64,000 bases of DNA from Sycobia sp. Sy_11 (Eukaryota; Arthropoda; Insecta; Hymenoptera; Epichrysomallidae), in the NCBI GenBank assembly GCA_018907035.1, contig JACCIC010000062.1, forward strand, positions 1,452,501 through 1,516,500. The letters are read 5' to 3'. A program made the position numbers and the translations under genes. Of the stretch, positions 24,701-36,994 are shown piece by piece. How positions within the stretch are numbered: the first letter of the stretch is position 1; each line of letters starts with the position of its first letter. The notes beneath the pieces were generated by a model. It saw only the letters and a program-made list of their open reading frames with translations, was not told the DNA's origin and ran no database searches.

Positions 24701-25140
24701 TATTTTACACAGTTGAAGGCACGCGGCAGAAGAGAAAGAGAGAGGGCAAGAGAGAACGGAGAAAGTGACGAAAGGTTGCGATAAAAACAGAACGGGCGCA
24801 TGCAGTTCGGTACTCTCGTCGGAGGGCAGCCGCAGTTCGTACACAGTATATATAACATACAATGTCGGAGAGAGAGAAAATCGCGTTCGGGCGCGTGCAG
24901 CGCCCTAGGCGGCAGAACCGGTCGGCGAGATGCAGACGTCGACGTTGGGACGAGTCGTTGATCCCCGAATTCTCTACGTTTCTTGCTTTGAGTATCGTGC
25001 GGGAGGGGCGGTAGTTCTTAGAAAACTTTTTGCTCGCGAAAAAGAAAAGGGGAGGAGAAGGAGACGCAAGGAGAGTGCTGCTCGAGCGTTATTTCTAAAA
25101 TTAAATCTGCAATAATTGAATTGTTATTTGCGGACCCTCG
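24700..25140. other. GC/CpG-rich island
   Basis: A CpG-rich block with purine-rich segments (GA-rich near 24730-24770 and 25040-25075). A 61-codon open frame at 24930 (+) is rich in Arg and Lys from the purine run and is not supported as a gene. Confidence 0.5.
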
Positions 25141-25144
25141 CGGC

Positions 25145-26030
25145 CGTTCCCAGAAATATGGCTATGGGTTTTACCGTGGATGTACAATTCTCAATTCTAA
25201 ATCAACTGGAATCGCCCCAATAATTGGATTTCTGTTTATTGCACCTCCGATTGATGGAATTAGTTTTACATCATAATAAAGAAGCTTAAAAAATTTTTAG
25301 AGGAATGAATGTCTTGTTTCAAATGTAAAGCATTATGAGATCCTATATCAATTAAAATTATTTAAGTATAATTAAATTGTTAAAGTATACACAAATTAAA
25401 TAACAGAAATAAATTAAGTAAAGTGAACAGAAATTGAATTAAAAGTTTACCAATTCCATACAGAATATATATAGAACTTTAAAATGTAATATATGTCAAA
25501 TTGTGAGATATTGGATCAGGCATTATTACGTATGAATATTTTTCCTAAGTATATAAAGAGTGATTCATTTTCTGCCTGTAAAGAAGTAACATTACTTTCT
25601 TAGATTACTTTTGTAGTATAATTTATAACGAAGTTGAAAAAATATAGGTTATTATAGAAAATAGATTTCCTTTGAGTATGTTTAATGATGGCACGTATAG
25701 GTTATGTTATTTATCATAATTTTTTAAATATGCAGTTTCCGTTTTTTTATTTTGCTTTTTCCGTTTTTATACGACAACAATTAGTTGAACAACTAAGCTA
25801 AGTTTTTAAAAAGCCTCATCTATCTTCCGAAATTAAATGGTCAGTATTTTAACAATGCATTTTTACGGCCTCACAGATTTTTACTTTTATATATTAAACA
25901 ACCGTCCTTTGGTGTAATATTTCATTTTTTCTAAAGTACCGAGTATTTTGTCTAATGACTGCTTAAAGTTTGTAAACTATATAGACAATATTATAAATAT
26001 ATTAAAAAAAAAACGGTCTTCCAACCCGAT
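25145..26030. other. AT-rich non-coding stretch
   Basis: AT-rich, stop-dense, nothing recognised. Confidence 0.6.
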
Positions 26031-26281
26031 TCCCTCACACCCAGTCTCATCTTCCAGATAACTCAATCTTCACACGAACGATGCAAGAAACTGTTTTCGT
26101 GCGTCGCGAGCGGTAATGATGATACGAGGCAAGGTGAAACTTTTCTCCACATTTCTAGAATTAAATCGTAAGCGGAATACCGGATCTCGATATAACTGGG
26201 TGCGCTCGCGCATGAGCAGAAAAGGAGCCAAAGCATGCGCGCGGAATGCTCTAATTAAAGCGGGACGAATTCTTTTCCCGA

Positions 26282-26287
26282 TATAAA
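26282..26287 (+). promoter_or_regulatory. Candidate TATA box
   Basis: TATAAA sits in a CpG-rich block 30 bases upstream of CGCAGCTCG. No good initiator lies at the expected spacing, so support is the motif plus context only. Confidence 0.25.
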
Positions 26288-26844
26288 GCGCGCAGTGGGC
26301 TGGTACGGCAACGCAGCTCGGCTATGCAAACGCATTCGCTCGCGCGGCTCTCACTGACCAACAAAGAAACCGGTATATTCATAAAATTGCGAGCGCCCTC
26401 GTAAAGGACTCTGAAATATCTCGCCGAAAAATTGCGGATTATTCGAAAAAAGGTGATTGAGCGGGGCTGGGGCTGAGGGTGGGGGTGGGGGTAGAAATCA
26501 CGTAGCGTCGCTCCGGGGCCACTGACACATTTTTTCGGTCGTTGGCAGCGGACGCATCGGCAGCGTAAGAACGTCGCTGTCCGCGCGGCGTCTGCCGATA
26601 AATGGGAGGAGAGTTGCCCGCTCGGCGGCGCAGCGGCGGGCCAAAAATACGGTGCACGGTTCGGAGCGGGGTCCGCTTTCGCAGGAATCTAAGCGACGGC
26701 GGAGAGGGCAGATTCGTCGAGAGGAACTCTCGGCGCGTTCCGAGGGGCGAAGGGGTGCGCGAAAAAGAGCGAAGCGAAACTGAGCGCGTGCGGCTCGAGA
26801 AAGCCGATGTACGACGGCGGCGCGGTAAAATGCACGCGTCTATG

Positions 26845-26862
26845 TATGTATATATATATATA

Positions 26863-26910
<48 letters not shown>
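26845..26910. repeat. (TA)n microsatellite
   Basis: About 30 TA units with one interruption near 26863, at the end of a GC island. Confidence 0.97.
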
Positions 26911-26914
<4 letters not shown>

Positions 26915-27221
26915 TGCGTGATTTTATGTATTCTCGCTGCTTGAACGAGTTTTTGTTCGACTAAGCGAGACGGGGAGAATGGGAGGAGGTGGAAGAAGAG
27001 GAGATGGCAAATGGATGAGTTCGCGCCGAGTCGGCAGGTAGAATTCCTTAATTATGCAAGACACTGTTGCATACCTGTTTTTGGGATGCACGTATTTATT
27101 TGGTAGAACTAAGCGTGATATAGTCTTGCAAGTTCAATTATTTTTACTGAAGCAAACGCTACACGCTTCGTTCTTAGGTTGTTGCTAAAAATAATGTGAA
27201 TAAAGATAAGACATCATCTTA

Positions 27222-27244
27222 TACGCGCGCGCGCGCGCACACAC

Positions 27245-27313
<69 letters not shown>
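27222..27313. repeat. (CG)n-(CA)n compound microsatellite
   Basis: Seven to eight CG units pass into about 36 CA units with one interruption near 27244. The whole tract alternates pyrimidine and purine, so it has strong Z-DNA potential. Confidence 0.97.
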
Positions 27314-27314
<1 letters not shown>

Positions 27315-27319
27315 TATTA

Positions 27320-27720
27320 GCAACATAAAAAATATATGATATCAAGAGAATTATCGTGAAAAGGCTGCACCTCTTCTTCTGTGCACACGCTACAAATGAC
27401 ACTTTTAGTGAGAGAAGGGGTTCAGTAGGAAAAATCTTTTTAAAACAACAATGTGCTTTGTATAGTAGACTGGTCCAGGATGTTGCACCTTGAATAAATT
27501 ATAATTCAATGGAGTTTATTGCCAGGGAAGTGTAATCATTGACTTGGTAGAAAGGTTTGCTACGGCGGTGATGCTACGGCGGAATACCATCACTAAGGTT
27601 CGCTCTGATTGTTCGTATACATCGAAGACTGCACTCCCAGTTAGAGAAGGAAAAAGCAACAGATTAACAGGCTAGCACTTCGATTTTATGTCTGCTCCTG
27701 CAGAGTCAACGATTTCGTTT
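27320..27720. other. Non-coding spacer
   Basis: Mixed composition between the CG-CA tract and the next GC island. No gene or repeat seen. Confidence 0.5.
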
Positions 27721-28123
27721 ATCGATCTTAATGTTACAGATCTCCATATGCGAGGCTCAGATTTGTGCCAATCCACGAGGAGCTCTATTCCGAGCAAGCG
27801 ACCGTCCGTCCGTTCCCTTCTTGGAGATTATGAATGTTAGCCACAAAAGAGCCGCCCCGAATAAAACAGAAAAAGAGAGATAAAGGGGACGAATAGTCTT
27901 GGGGAGTCGTGAACCGATGCACGCAGGGAGCCGTACGACGGCACACGAGAGGCATATATACATATATACGGACATATATGCAGGCCGGCGCATGCGTGCA
28001 CGAGGAGCGCGCTGCAGGGCCTTGAACGGGCTGTCCTTGACTCAGCACAGTTACCCCGAGAGCGAGTCGAAGTAGTGTGTTCGTTCTCTTTCCCTCTCTG
28101 CCCCTCTGTCTCTCTTCAGCCTG

Positions 28124-28131
28124 TGACGTCA
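28124..28131. promoter_or_regulatory. cAMP-response element palindrome
   Basis: The perfect 8-base palindrome TGACGTCA is the consensus site for CREB/ATF bZIP proteins. It lies in a GC island, a context where such sites are often functional, but one 8-mer can occur by chance. Confidence 0.45.
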
Positions 28132-28658
28132 CTCCGCATAACTCGCCTAATTGCATCGTTGCCGCTCCGTGCCCGTGCTGCGTTGCGCCGCGGCGCGGCC
28201 CGCGGCCACTCGTCGATCCTCCCTGCCCCTCGCTCTCGCTCGCGTGCGTTCGCGCTCCCTTTCGGTGGTACTGCGCCACCCCCCACCCGCCCCTCGCTCC
28301 CTCTCTATCCCCCGTACGCTCTCGCTTGCGCCTCGTTCTCTCCGCTCTTCCCCCTCCCAGCCTAATGATCGGGACGTTGGCGCGCGCGTTGCACGCACCC
28401 CACCACCGCGCGTTCTGGCCTCTCTCTTCTCCTTCCCGCGACGTCCTCTTCGTTCGCACGCATATAACGTGCGTGAATATATGTAAACGTACACGCGCGA
28501 AGAGGGAACGAGCGTGAACTAGCCGCAGTCCTTATACTTACCAACTTACCTCGGTCTGCCTCCTGCGCGGCCTTTCTTACCTCTCCTTTTTCTCCTCATC
28601 CTCCTTCTGCTGCTCGTTCGCGCATCGGCGCTCCGCGCTGCAACTACTGCAGTGCCAA

Positions 28659-28662
<4 letters not shown>

Positions 28663-28693
<31 letters not shown>
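28663..28693. repeat. (GA)n microsatellite
   Basis: About 15 GA units near the right side of a GC island. Confidence 0.95.
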
Positions 28694-28696
<3 letters not shown>

Positions 28697-28949
28697 TTGG
28701 CCTTCCCCTGCTCGTATTCACTTTCGCTTCTAGGCTATTCCGTAATGCGCGTGCAATGTGTACGTAGTAGGTACGGTTGTTACGTGACGAGGCGAGGGGA
28801 GGCTTCGTGCGCGAGCTCCGAGTCGGGCTTTTTGCGCGCGATCGCGCCGGGGTTCGTTTCCTCCCTTCCCCTGTCCCTCGCCTACTTTCCTCGCTTTTTC
28901 TCGCCTATTCGAACTTATAATGGGATGATTTAGGTAGATGTGTTTATCG

Positions 28950-29800
28950 ACGCGGTTCGATGGTAAGGATTGAAGGTTTGTTTATGTAATGCCCTGTACA
29001 ATTCGTGCAAAATAGTGCTGAATAAAGCAACCTTTTTTATGAACAAGAACATTCACTTAAACGGTCGATCGGTACGTAATCACTATTCTCGAATGATGTA
29101 AATTATCAACTATTAATTATGCATAACTGAAGTGTTTTATTTATAACGAAAACGCGTATCGTATTAAATTAGTAACTTTTTTCCAATGTAAAAAGTATAA
29201 ATTACAAAATATTCCCGTCCGCACTGCAGCAGAAGAAAAAAGAGGAGCGAGGAACGGACTCCGATAACTACTACCTTATCGAATTAGTAGCAATTACACT
29301 TACATATTTTGAATAAGTTTTGTATGCGTAGCACATAAATTCGATATTGAAAAATAAAATTTTTAGCACGCCGATATGAGCGATAAATAATCTGGGATTT
29401 GTATCTGGGTCCCGAATGCCGATGTGGTTAATTTTTTCGCGCTGAGTATCGTGCCAACACAATTTGAACAAATAATCATATGGAAAATGTCCCTTTCAAA
29501 ATGGACGAAATAAATTCTAGTCTCAAGATTCAAAGATAATTTTATACAAACCCTTCGTTAAAAATGTTGATTAAAATAAAACTCAACTCAGAAAAATCGA
29601 GACATAATAAAGCATTTCAAAATCATATACATTGTTCGTTTTATGTATGCGAGAGCAATCTTTAATGAATAAAATAAATAATAATAATTTCTAACAATAC
29701 CCAAATTTTTATGTACAATTTTCGGACGACAATGTATCAAATTTAAAAAAATGTATATTTATATAATGCAGCTAGAGGAGTATATTCAGATTTCAGTAGC
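28950..29800. other. AT-rich non-coding stretch
   Basis: AT-rich, stop-dense. I see nothing in it. Confidence 0.6.
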
Positions 29801-30320
29801 AACAGTCGGAAAGTAAAGCTTGCCCGTCAGCTCCAACGGATCAACCACCAATTCATAATCGAAAACCCACAGAATTAAATGTTCCAATTCCTGAAAAATC
29901 CGATTAAGTGGCGACGTCTGTAACCGCGCCATCGCTCAGCTCCAGCCAAGAAAAGAGCGTCCCGCTCGATCGAGAATCCGAACGCGCGCGAAAAAGTCAT
30001 CGACATTGCATTCGACCGCCTGGCCTTCGAGCCGCTCCCGCTGTATTCCGCTGGCGGAATGCCCCTGACGGGCTTCCCTCCGCGTGTGCCGAGACAGCGA
30101 TCGAGGAAAATTTCAGCGATATTGCCCGCCGCGCACCGGCTCGTAATTGGCCAGTATGTAGTCTCTCGTGCGCGCGCGCGCCCGCGCGAGGTCAGCACTG
30201 GAGCCATTGCGTGCGAACTTCCAGAAGCCGTCGTACCCGGCATGTACAGAGGATACGCGTCGATGGATTTGGATTTCGGAACGGTTATTCGCTCGTATAT
30301 GCTCCTAGGATAATTCTAAG
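29800..30320. other. GC/CpG-rich island
   Basis: CpG-rich with a CGCGCGCG run near 30168-30188. Overlapping frames of 84-156 codons on both strands are not recognised and are probably composition-driven. Confidence 0.55.
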
Positions 30321-31080
30321 CTATATATATATATATATAGATAATTCTCGATACGAGTCGATTCGTCTTCGATATTGAACTTTTGATAGATTCAAGGTTA
30401 AGTTGAATTTTGTAAACATCTGTACAGAAAATTATTTACGTCTAGAGTTTTTTTGTGTACCAAGGTGTGTAATTGCTATACAATTTTTTTAAAAACTACC
30501 AATAAAACTTTTCCGAACGCAATTATATTTCAGTTGTTCTTTTTCTTTCAAGGTCTAGATCAACATCAGAGATTCCCGTTAAATAATTCGATTAGACTTA
30601 TAATAATATTACGCTGAATTTTGCTTTTAAATTTAATGTCAATTTTTTCCATGAGAAACAGAAAAAAAGTCCACAACTTTTGTTTAAACCTTTTTTCTTC
30701 CTCACTTTATACTATCCGCGATATTTCTCTATATCGGGACTTTTGAGTCACCTCTTATATAGATATTGCAAGTCACCTATAAACATAGATATTGCAAGAG
30801 TACTCAAACGCATAATCATTGTTCTATGTGTGTTCTAACTGCAGCATTAGCGCGCAGTTATAGTTCTATATCAATCAAGGGCTACACGTGCAGCAGTATA
30901 TACAGTCGTACACTGAAATAAATATCAAGATAATATTGCTTTATCAAAATTTCGAAAGCTTAAGCTATCAACACGGAATATTTCTTATGATATTTGCTTA
31001 TATTCGGACATTATTAACGTTTAAAATATTACGGTTAGCGCGTGGACTTTAACGGATATAGTTGAGTATTAAACTCTAGA
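30320..31080. other. AT-rich non-coding stretch
   Basis: AT-rich with one 25-base tandem duplication, listed separately. Otherwise nothing seen. Confidence 0.6.
30747..30797 (+). repeat. Tandem duplication of a 25-base unit
   Basis: GTCACCTCTTATATAGATAT plus TGCAA at 30747-30771 is followed at once by GTCACCTATAAACATAGATA plus TTGCAA at 30772-30797. Confidence 0.9.
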
Positions 31081-31084
31081 ATAT

Positions 31085-31558
31085 CTAAAATACATATTTA
31101 AGACGTTTTACTAACAGGTGGTTTGAGAGACGATAATCTTTGAATGTTTGATTCAATGCACATCTTTGTCCGGTTTGTTCTGACGGTAGGTGCATCTGAA
31201 CCTGTATATGCGGCCTTTGTCCTTTCCAAGTCGATTGTTCATCGCTAAAGAGAGTGTGAGAGATAGAGAAAGAGAAAACGACTGTGGTAGAAGAACAGGG
31301 AAAAAGGAAAAAGAGTGAAGAATAATTCACTCTTCACTAGTTCGTGCATCTCCTTCACTGTATATTATGTCCTATCATTCTTTTTGCTCTATTTCCCTCC
31401 GCCACGCCGTTAAAAACTTGCTCGTCTTTAAATGAGACTTTGACTTCTGTTGTTTCGATTCGTCGAAAATCATCGAAAAAGCCGGTTGAGGCATTTTGGT
31501 GCAAGAGACCGAGATTTTTTCCAACGCGGACAAAGTCAGGCCGACAGGAAGAGCTCAT
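31085..31558 (-). CDS. Candidate two-exon small protein (unrecognised)
   Basis: On the minus strand an ORF opens with ATG at 31558, with an in-frame stop four codons upstream. A first exon to 31359 can be joined to a second exon at 31244-31085. The intervening 114 bases begin GTGAAG and end with a long pyrimidine tract and CTTTAG, like a small insect intron. The join keeps frame and gives 119 residues ending in a stop at 31085. The product has no signal peptide, membrane segment or domain I recognise. It starts MSSSCRPDFVRVGKN and ends KRLKYVF. The donor is weak (ACA before GT) and no polyadenylation signal was found nearby. The match of frames could be chance, since both parts are also open alone. 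Confidence 0.25.
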
Positions 31559-31599
31559 CGCTCCTATCTATTAAGAATATCGAGATAAAAATTGTCTAA

Positions 31600-33680
31600 T
31601 ATTTTGTTTATTCAAAACGAGAGAATTTATTAAAATGTTTCTGGTGAGTGTGAATTCTTTGGATTGAAAAGTAATGAAAATGCTGCTTGTAGATGTACTG
31701 TACTTTGAGGCTTCAATACCAAGGAGTATTTTAAATTCATGATTAATACTAAATGATGTTAATAAAATGGTACATGTACGCACAAAAATACACACACATA
31801 TAGATATCATCAATGCATCACATAAATCACCTCTGTTTTAATGATTCGCTATTGTAAATCATGTATTCAATTTATTTTTAAAATCATTTTACGCACCAAG
31901 ACGAAATGCCGCACCAAAATCACAGTAATGTTCATATTGCGTGATGACAAGATATTTCATTATGACAGTTTTATTAATATCACTCTGAATTACTATTTAC
32001 GTTAGGGACGTCATTAGTCCTGCGGTTAAAAGCTTATTCAATTAATTTTAAATTGGTTATGCTACAAATTTACACGAAATGGCATTTTTGATCTGCTTTT
32101 AAGTTTTTAATTAAAAAATAATATAATATCATAGAGATCAAATTCTAAATGATAGAACATAGATAATACATTTTCTATATATATCGTAGATACTAATATA
32201 ACAATGATAGTACATACTAATTCTCATAGATAGTTGCATTTCTGATAGAGTATGGAAAACCTTTATTTTTATTTATATATTGCGAGATTTTCGGCCCGAG
32301 GCGAAACCGATGGTTGTAACGAGGTTCGTAAAGAAGGTAAGAACTATATTTGTCCTCCTGAGAACCGGAATCAAGCGCAAAAGTTATCTTGGTTTTTTGA
32401 TAAAACACAGATCGCATATTCGTTTCCAAACATGATCAAAAAATTCTTCCTTAAAGAATTAAGCCTACAGAAAATAAAATGATTTTTTATAGGTTATGGT
32501 TCGTTAGGTAAAAACTACTGTAAATTATATATATTAGTCAAATTATTATACATTATATTCGTTTGGGTCAAAACTATTATACAGGAGAGTGCAATCTTCT
32601 ACTTTTATATTTTTATTGTTATAAAAATAGACATTTTAATTTTATACTATAATTAATGTAAGATTCAAATATAATTTCAATAAAACTGCCTTCTTTGTTT
32701 TAAACAAACATTAAATAAGTTTTTCTCATTTTAATTAAAAATACGTAATGAAATTATTAGGTGAATATACAATATTGATATAGTTCAAGTAGTACATAAA
32801 TACTTAGATTTGAATAAATGAAATGAGATAGTATTAACTTTCATTGAAGGCTTATTAATATACCAAAATTCTAAATCAACTTTAATAACATCATTATATA
32901 CCAGTGTACCCCTAATTGTCTAAGATAATTAATTGGCCTAGATATGCATTGGAATCAAAAATGTTGGGATGACTCGAATGTTCTTTTCAGACAAATACCC
33001 TCTACATAAGATTCAGAATTTACCCACATCTAGATTTTACGCTCACTTACTCTCATTAGATTTCAAAATACTTATTTTGAAATCTAATTCTTTATTCAAA
33101 ATACTTATCAATAAAAAATTTTTAGTATATAGTTACATATGTATCCATAAAATATTCTGAGATTCTTATGCCCAGTACATAATATAACTAGCCCAATACG
33201 GTCTCAATCTTGTATAATATCATGTGCCCTATATGCACAATTGTTCTCCTAAGTATTTTTTATTTCACTATGTCCGAACAAATTCAGGCTCTTCTATAAT
33301 CTGAATTAACTCTCTTTACTTTTCTAATTATCGTGAAAAGCGAGCAACTCTGTCAATTGGTAGGGGTTCAACACCAAGAATTCATCTTCTTAATATAATT
33401 TGTATAAGAATTGTTTATTTGTATTTTTGTATTTTTGACTATTTTCCTAATAGTAACATAGTTATTTTGAAGCCATTAGTTATCCGCATTATAGTGGGTT
33501 AATATCGTCAGTAACTGCGAAAACAATCGGTAAATTATTGGGACGGTCGATTAAATCGATACATAACCTGTACTCAACGGCCGGAAATTCATTCACTTGC
33601 CGTTTTCTTTATTTCCGCTCTGCCATGTGATGTAGTGATAATTGTTGTTTCTTTAAAATTCTTTCCCAAAAGATACCATT
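31600..33680. other. AT-rich non-coding stretch
   Basis: AT-rich with short frames only. It contains a long palindrome near 33055-33088. Otherwise nothing seen. Confidence 0.6.
33055..33088. repeat. Perfect 16-base-arm palindrome
   Basis: ATTAGATTTCAAAATA is followed by CT and its exact reverse complement TATTTTGAAATCTAAT. The arms are separated by only two bases, so the DNA could extrude a cruciform and an RNA could form a long hairpin with almost no loop. Confidence 0.95.
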
Positions 33681-33689
33681 GCCGCATTA

Positions 33690-34300
33690 GTCCGGGTTCG
33701 CCGTTTGAATAATCGAATACTCTCCTAGGTGGAATGAAATGAGAGAGCAAGCGTGCGTGTAAACGTGTGCCCGCAGTATAAGGACGGTCCACAAGGTACT
33801 TTATGACGCGTGTATACGTAACAGATGTTCTGAGAGACTTCGGAGAGAAGTTCGGAGAGACATTCTCGAGCATGCGCAAATCAGTCGTTTAGGTATCGGT
33901 TGAACTACTAATTTTTACGTACGTACTCCTGTTCGTATCTGAATCACATCTGTAATGCGTATATTTGAACGCGCATGTAAGATCCCTCGCCTTAGTTCAG
34001 AGACTGCTTGCGGTTCGTTTGCAGGGTACAGCGCTTGAAAATGATCAAAAAAGTGATTTTGTTGCAAAATGTGCAAACACAAGACTATTGTCCACGTAAG
34101 CGTTCTCCTCGACTAGGACACTTTGAAAGACGGCGAGATACCTTCCTCGACTAGTCGCTTAAATGGACTTTGTCAACGTTTGTTTCATTCGAGCAACTTT
34201 AGATGTGTAAGTTCGATGAGCACCTACGAAATTTTAATTCAGCACTTGCGATGCGTGTATGTGTATGTGCAGTATACGATTATTTTGTTCCATTAAATAA
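33690..34300. other. Moderately GC-rich island
   Basis: CpG density is raised around 33740-34150. A 96-codon minus-strand frame (33589-33879, ATG start) has a natural-looking composition but no similarity I recognise. An initiator-like TCAGT at 33881 lacks a TATA box. Confidence 0.4.
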
Positions 34301-34433
34301 ATAAAATTAATTTTTCATATGCAGACTTCCATTAAATATATAATGTACAAGCTTTTAATCCAAGAAGCATATTGTTATAATAAAACGCAAAGAAAGGGGT
34401 AAATTGTTTTTAATGTACTGTACAAAAGCAACA

Positions 34434-34436
34434 AAA

Positions 34437-34467
<31 letters not shown>

Positions 34468-34476
34468 ATATATGTA

Positions 34477-34507
<31 letters not shown>

Positions 34508-34528
34508 ATATATGTATATGTATATAAT
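34434..34528. repeat. (TAAA)n-(TA)n compound microsatellite
   Basis: About nine AAAT units pass into AT units broken by GTATAT at several points. Confidence 0.97.
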
Positions 34529-34529
34529 G

Positions 34530-36780
34530 ATATTCGGAAAGAAAAACTTTGGAAAAAGAGATCAGTGCGAAAAATTAAGTTATTTAATTTTGCAATAGCT
34601 ATATTAAAAGCGTTAAACGCCATACATATATGATATGATATAAAAAATGTGACAGTCGTATATTTTGCTTGCACGTGATTCGAGTTAAATTTACCATTAA
34701 TACTATTTTTTTATGCCAACCTTGTGAAAACAGGTGCAGACTTTGGACTGGTGTTATTGCATATTCATTATAGTTTGCCTATATAAATGGTTGAAATATT
34801 ATGCATGTAAATTGTCGATCAAATACATTGATTGCGTATGTATAGCGCATAGAAAGAGCTCTTTAATTTAATTGGCACTGTCTACATTTTTACATATATT
34901 CATTTTTAATACTAATAATTATTCAGTAGACAATGAAGCAATCCTTTATTGTTTATTTTTCAATTAAAATCAGTCTATAAAAAATATGTGATTAAAATAT
35001 AAAAGTAGATTTATATAATAAGAAATTCGTGATATATCAACTATTTAATTATAGCTCTTGATTAATAAGATCTACTGCAATAATTTCCCAACCTTATTTA
35101 TGTTGCTTTCCAATTTTGAATTACTTATTTTTCGAATTTTTCAACAACCTATAAACTAAGGACAAAGTTAAATTTTAGATCAAGCTAATATTTATTATAA
35201 TGAAGATTTTTTTAAAAGGTCCAAATTGTAATATTTTATCCTTTCCTTTTTTTTAATTCTTTTATTTTTCATAATTCTTTTGTAAACTTCCAATTTTCTT
35301 ACTATAAAGTAGTAATTAATTTATTCGTATATTGAATTTATAAATTAATATATTATGTCTAATTAAATAACGTTTGCTCTAAATTAATTATTAAGAGTTC
35401 CATTAAGTTATTTTTTTAAATCTTTTTGCTTTGTTCAAATTTTTCTATATTTTTGGAGTTATAATAGCATAAATAAACAATAAATTTATAAGAAATTGTG
35501 ACTAGAAAATAATAGCTGTTGATATTTGGGCGTTTTATTATGATATGTAATTGTTGAAAATTACAAGATCGAAAGAGATTATCAAGAACATAAGAAACAT
35601 CGTTAGAGGGAATATTACAAGAAGGCCGTATCGGAAGGAATAAGGAAAAGAAATAAATTGGTGCGTACCGGATTGAATTAATTTTCAAGCGCTTATACAT
35701 ATGTGCCACTTTGTGTGTTAATGAACAAAACGATTGACGCTAAATTAAAATCCCACAGATGACGAGATATCCGCGTATAGAATGTGTATAGAACGCAAAA
35801 GGCGGAAGAAAGAGTTGTATCACATATAAATTTTGTAGAAAGAATATGCGTCTAATCGGAAACAATTAAAAGGAATATCGTCTAACATTAAATGAGAGAT
35901 GAAATAAAATGAATATTTATTGCATTAGATTGTCTAGTTGTTCTTTTTTTTCTGTTTCTTATAAAAGATGTTTCTATAATATTTTCTTGAAATATTTTAG
36001 CCATGCCTGAGATGATCACAAAAAGATTTTGCTAATCAGAGAAAAATTCTTAAAATACTTATTAATCTAATTAGAAACAGTCGACATAAGTGCAATTTTT
36101 AATTTAAAAAATTCTGAACATACTTAAAAAATATTTTTATGTTTTTAGAGTCTTTGCTGATTATAGAATATGGCAACGATCTTTTTTGCAAAAGCTTTTG
36201 TTGAATAAAAGTTGCACAAGCAGAATTAAAAATCTTGCTGAAATTTAGTAGAGACCATTAATTCTATACTAATTGCAGTTCCTCTAATTAGAAAGAAATA
36301 AGCTGCAACATTAAATAAAAAATACACAATATGTAAGTAAAAATATTTCTCTTTATTTATTAATAAATAACAATCAGATATAATAAAGATTAAGATTAAC
36401 TACCAGCATATACAGTATGGATAACGAGTTTATACATACTATATATTCGAACAGTGAGTTGACATTGATTTCCAGCTTTTACAGATTAAAATTAAAAAAG
36501 TACGTTAGTTGGCCGTAAAATTTTCTCATATAGTAATTTACAAATTCAACTCTATCCTATAAGATTCTGTAGTAATGTTTATTCAAATTATCAAGTCCAG
36601 ACACTTATTCGTAGAGATCTATGTAGAGGAATAAATTGTTCTTTGTTTTACACAACTCTCCAATATTGTATAACCAAAATATGAGTTTCATATAAATTAA
36701 CTATATAGGATCGATTCTTTTTCAAGTATTTCAATGTGCTTGTAGTCCATTGCTGAATCTGGAAAACAAAACTGAATTAA
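34530..36780. other. AT-rich non-coding stretch
   Basis: AT-rich and stop-dense. A CAGTCGACATAAGTGC stretch near 36078 resembles the distal end of the Penelope-like terminal repeat but is too short to call. Confidence 0.55.
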
Positions 36781-36994
36781 GTGCGAACAATTAAATACAG
36801 AAGCGATTGTTACGCATTACAATCCTGGTCGGCTTCATTCGCGTGCAACGACACGTGGTCAGAGCTACAAGCAGCTGTTATGATCTTAGGAATAATCTAG
36901 GCCTCTTACACAAAATATCGGTCTCTACGTAGATCAATCAGGCATCTAATCTCTCAAATAGCAACCGGAATAAAACGCTCTACATTGTCGTTAT

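Larger units (their letters stand above)
26030..27050. other. GC/CpG-rich island
   Basis: A long CpG-rich block, richest at 26430-26840, with GGGGTG repeats near 26463-26495 and a terminal TA microsatellite. Overlapping open frames on both strands have Arg-rich, low-information translations. Confidence 0.6.
27720..28940. other. Strong GC island with pyrimidine-skewed core
   Basis: This is the most CpG- and C-rich block of the left half. From about 28080 to 28450 the plus strand is dominated by C and T (CCCCTC, TCTCT, CGCTC). Six overlapping frames stay open for 60-224 codons there, which is expected when stops are scarce. The competing frames cover both strands and none has a domain. It carries a CRE palindrome and a GA run. 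A promoter or enhancer is the likeliest role, by inference. Confidence 0.6.

Noticed and set aside
26282..26320. Full promoter call at the TATAAA in the 26 kb island
   Set aside because: No initiator or downstream element at the expected spacing, so only a weak TATA candidate is listed.
27785..28459. 224-codon minus-strand open frame
   Set aside because: It is an Arg/Gly/Glu-rich translation of a pyrimidine-skewed island where five other frames are also open. Composition explains it.
33340..33385. GGGGTTCAACACC resembling a tRNA T-arm
   Set aside because: No matching A box or acceptor stem is found upstream.
36050..36110. Possible further terminal-repeat copy at CAGTCGACATAAGTGC
   Set aside because: Only about 30 bases resemble the unit, too few to separate from chance in AT-rich DNA.
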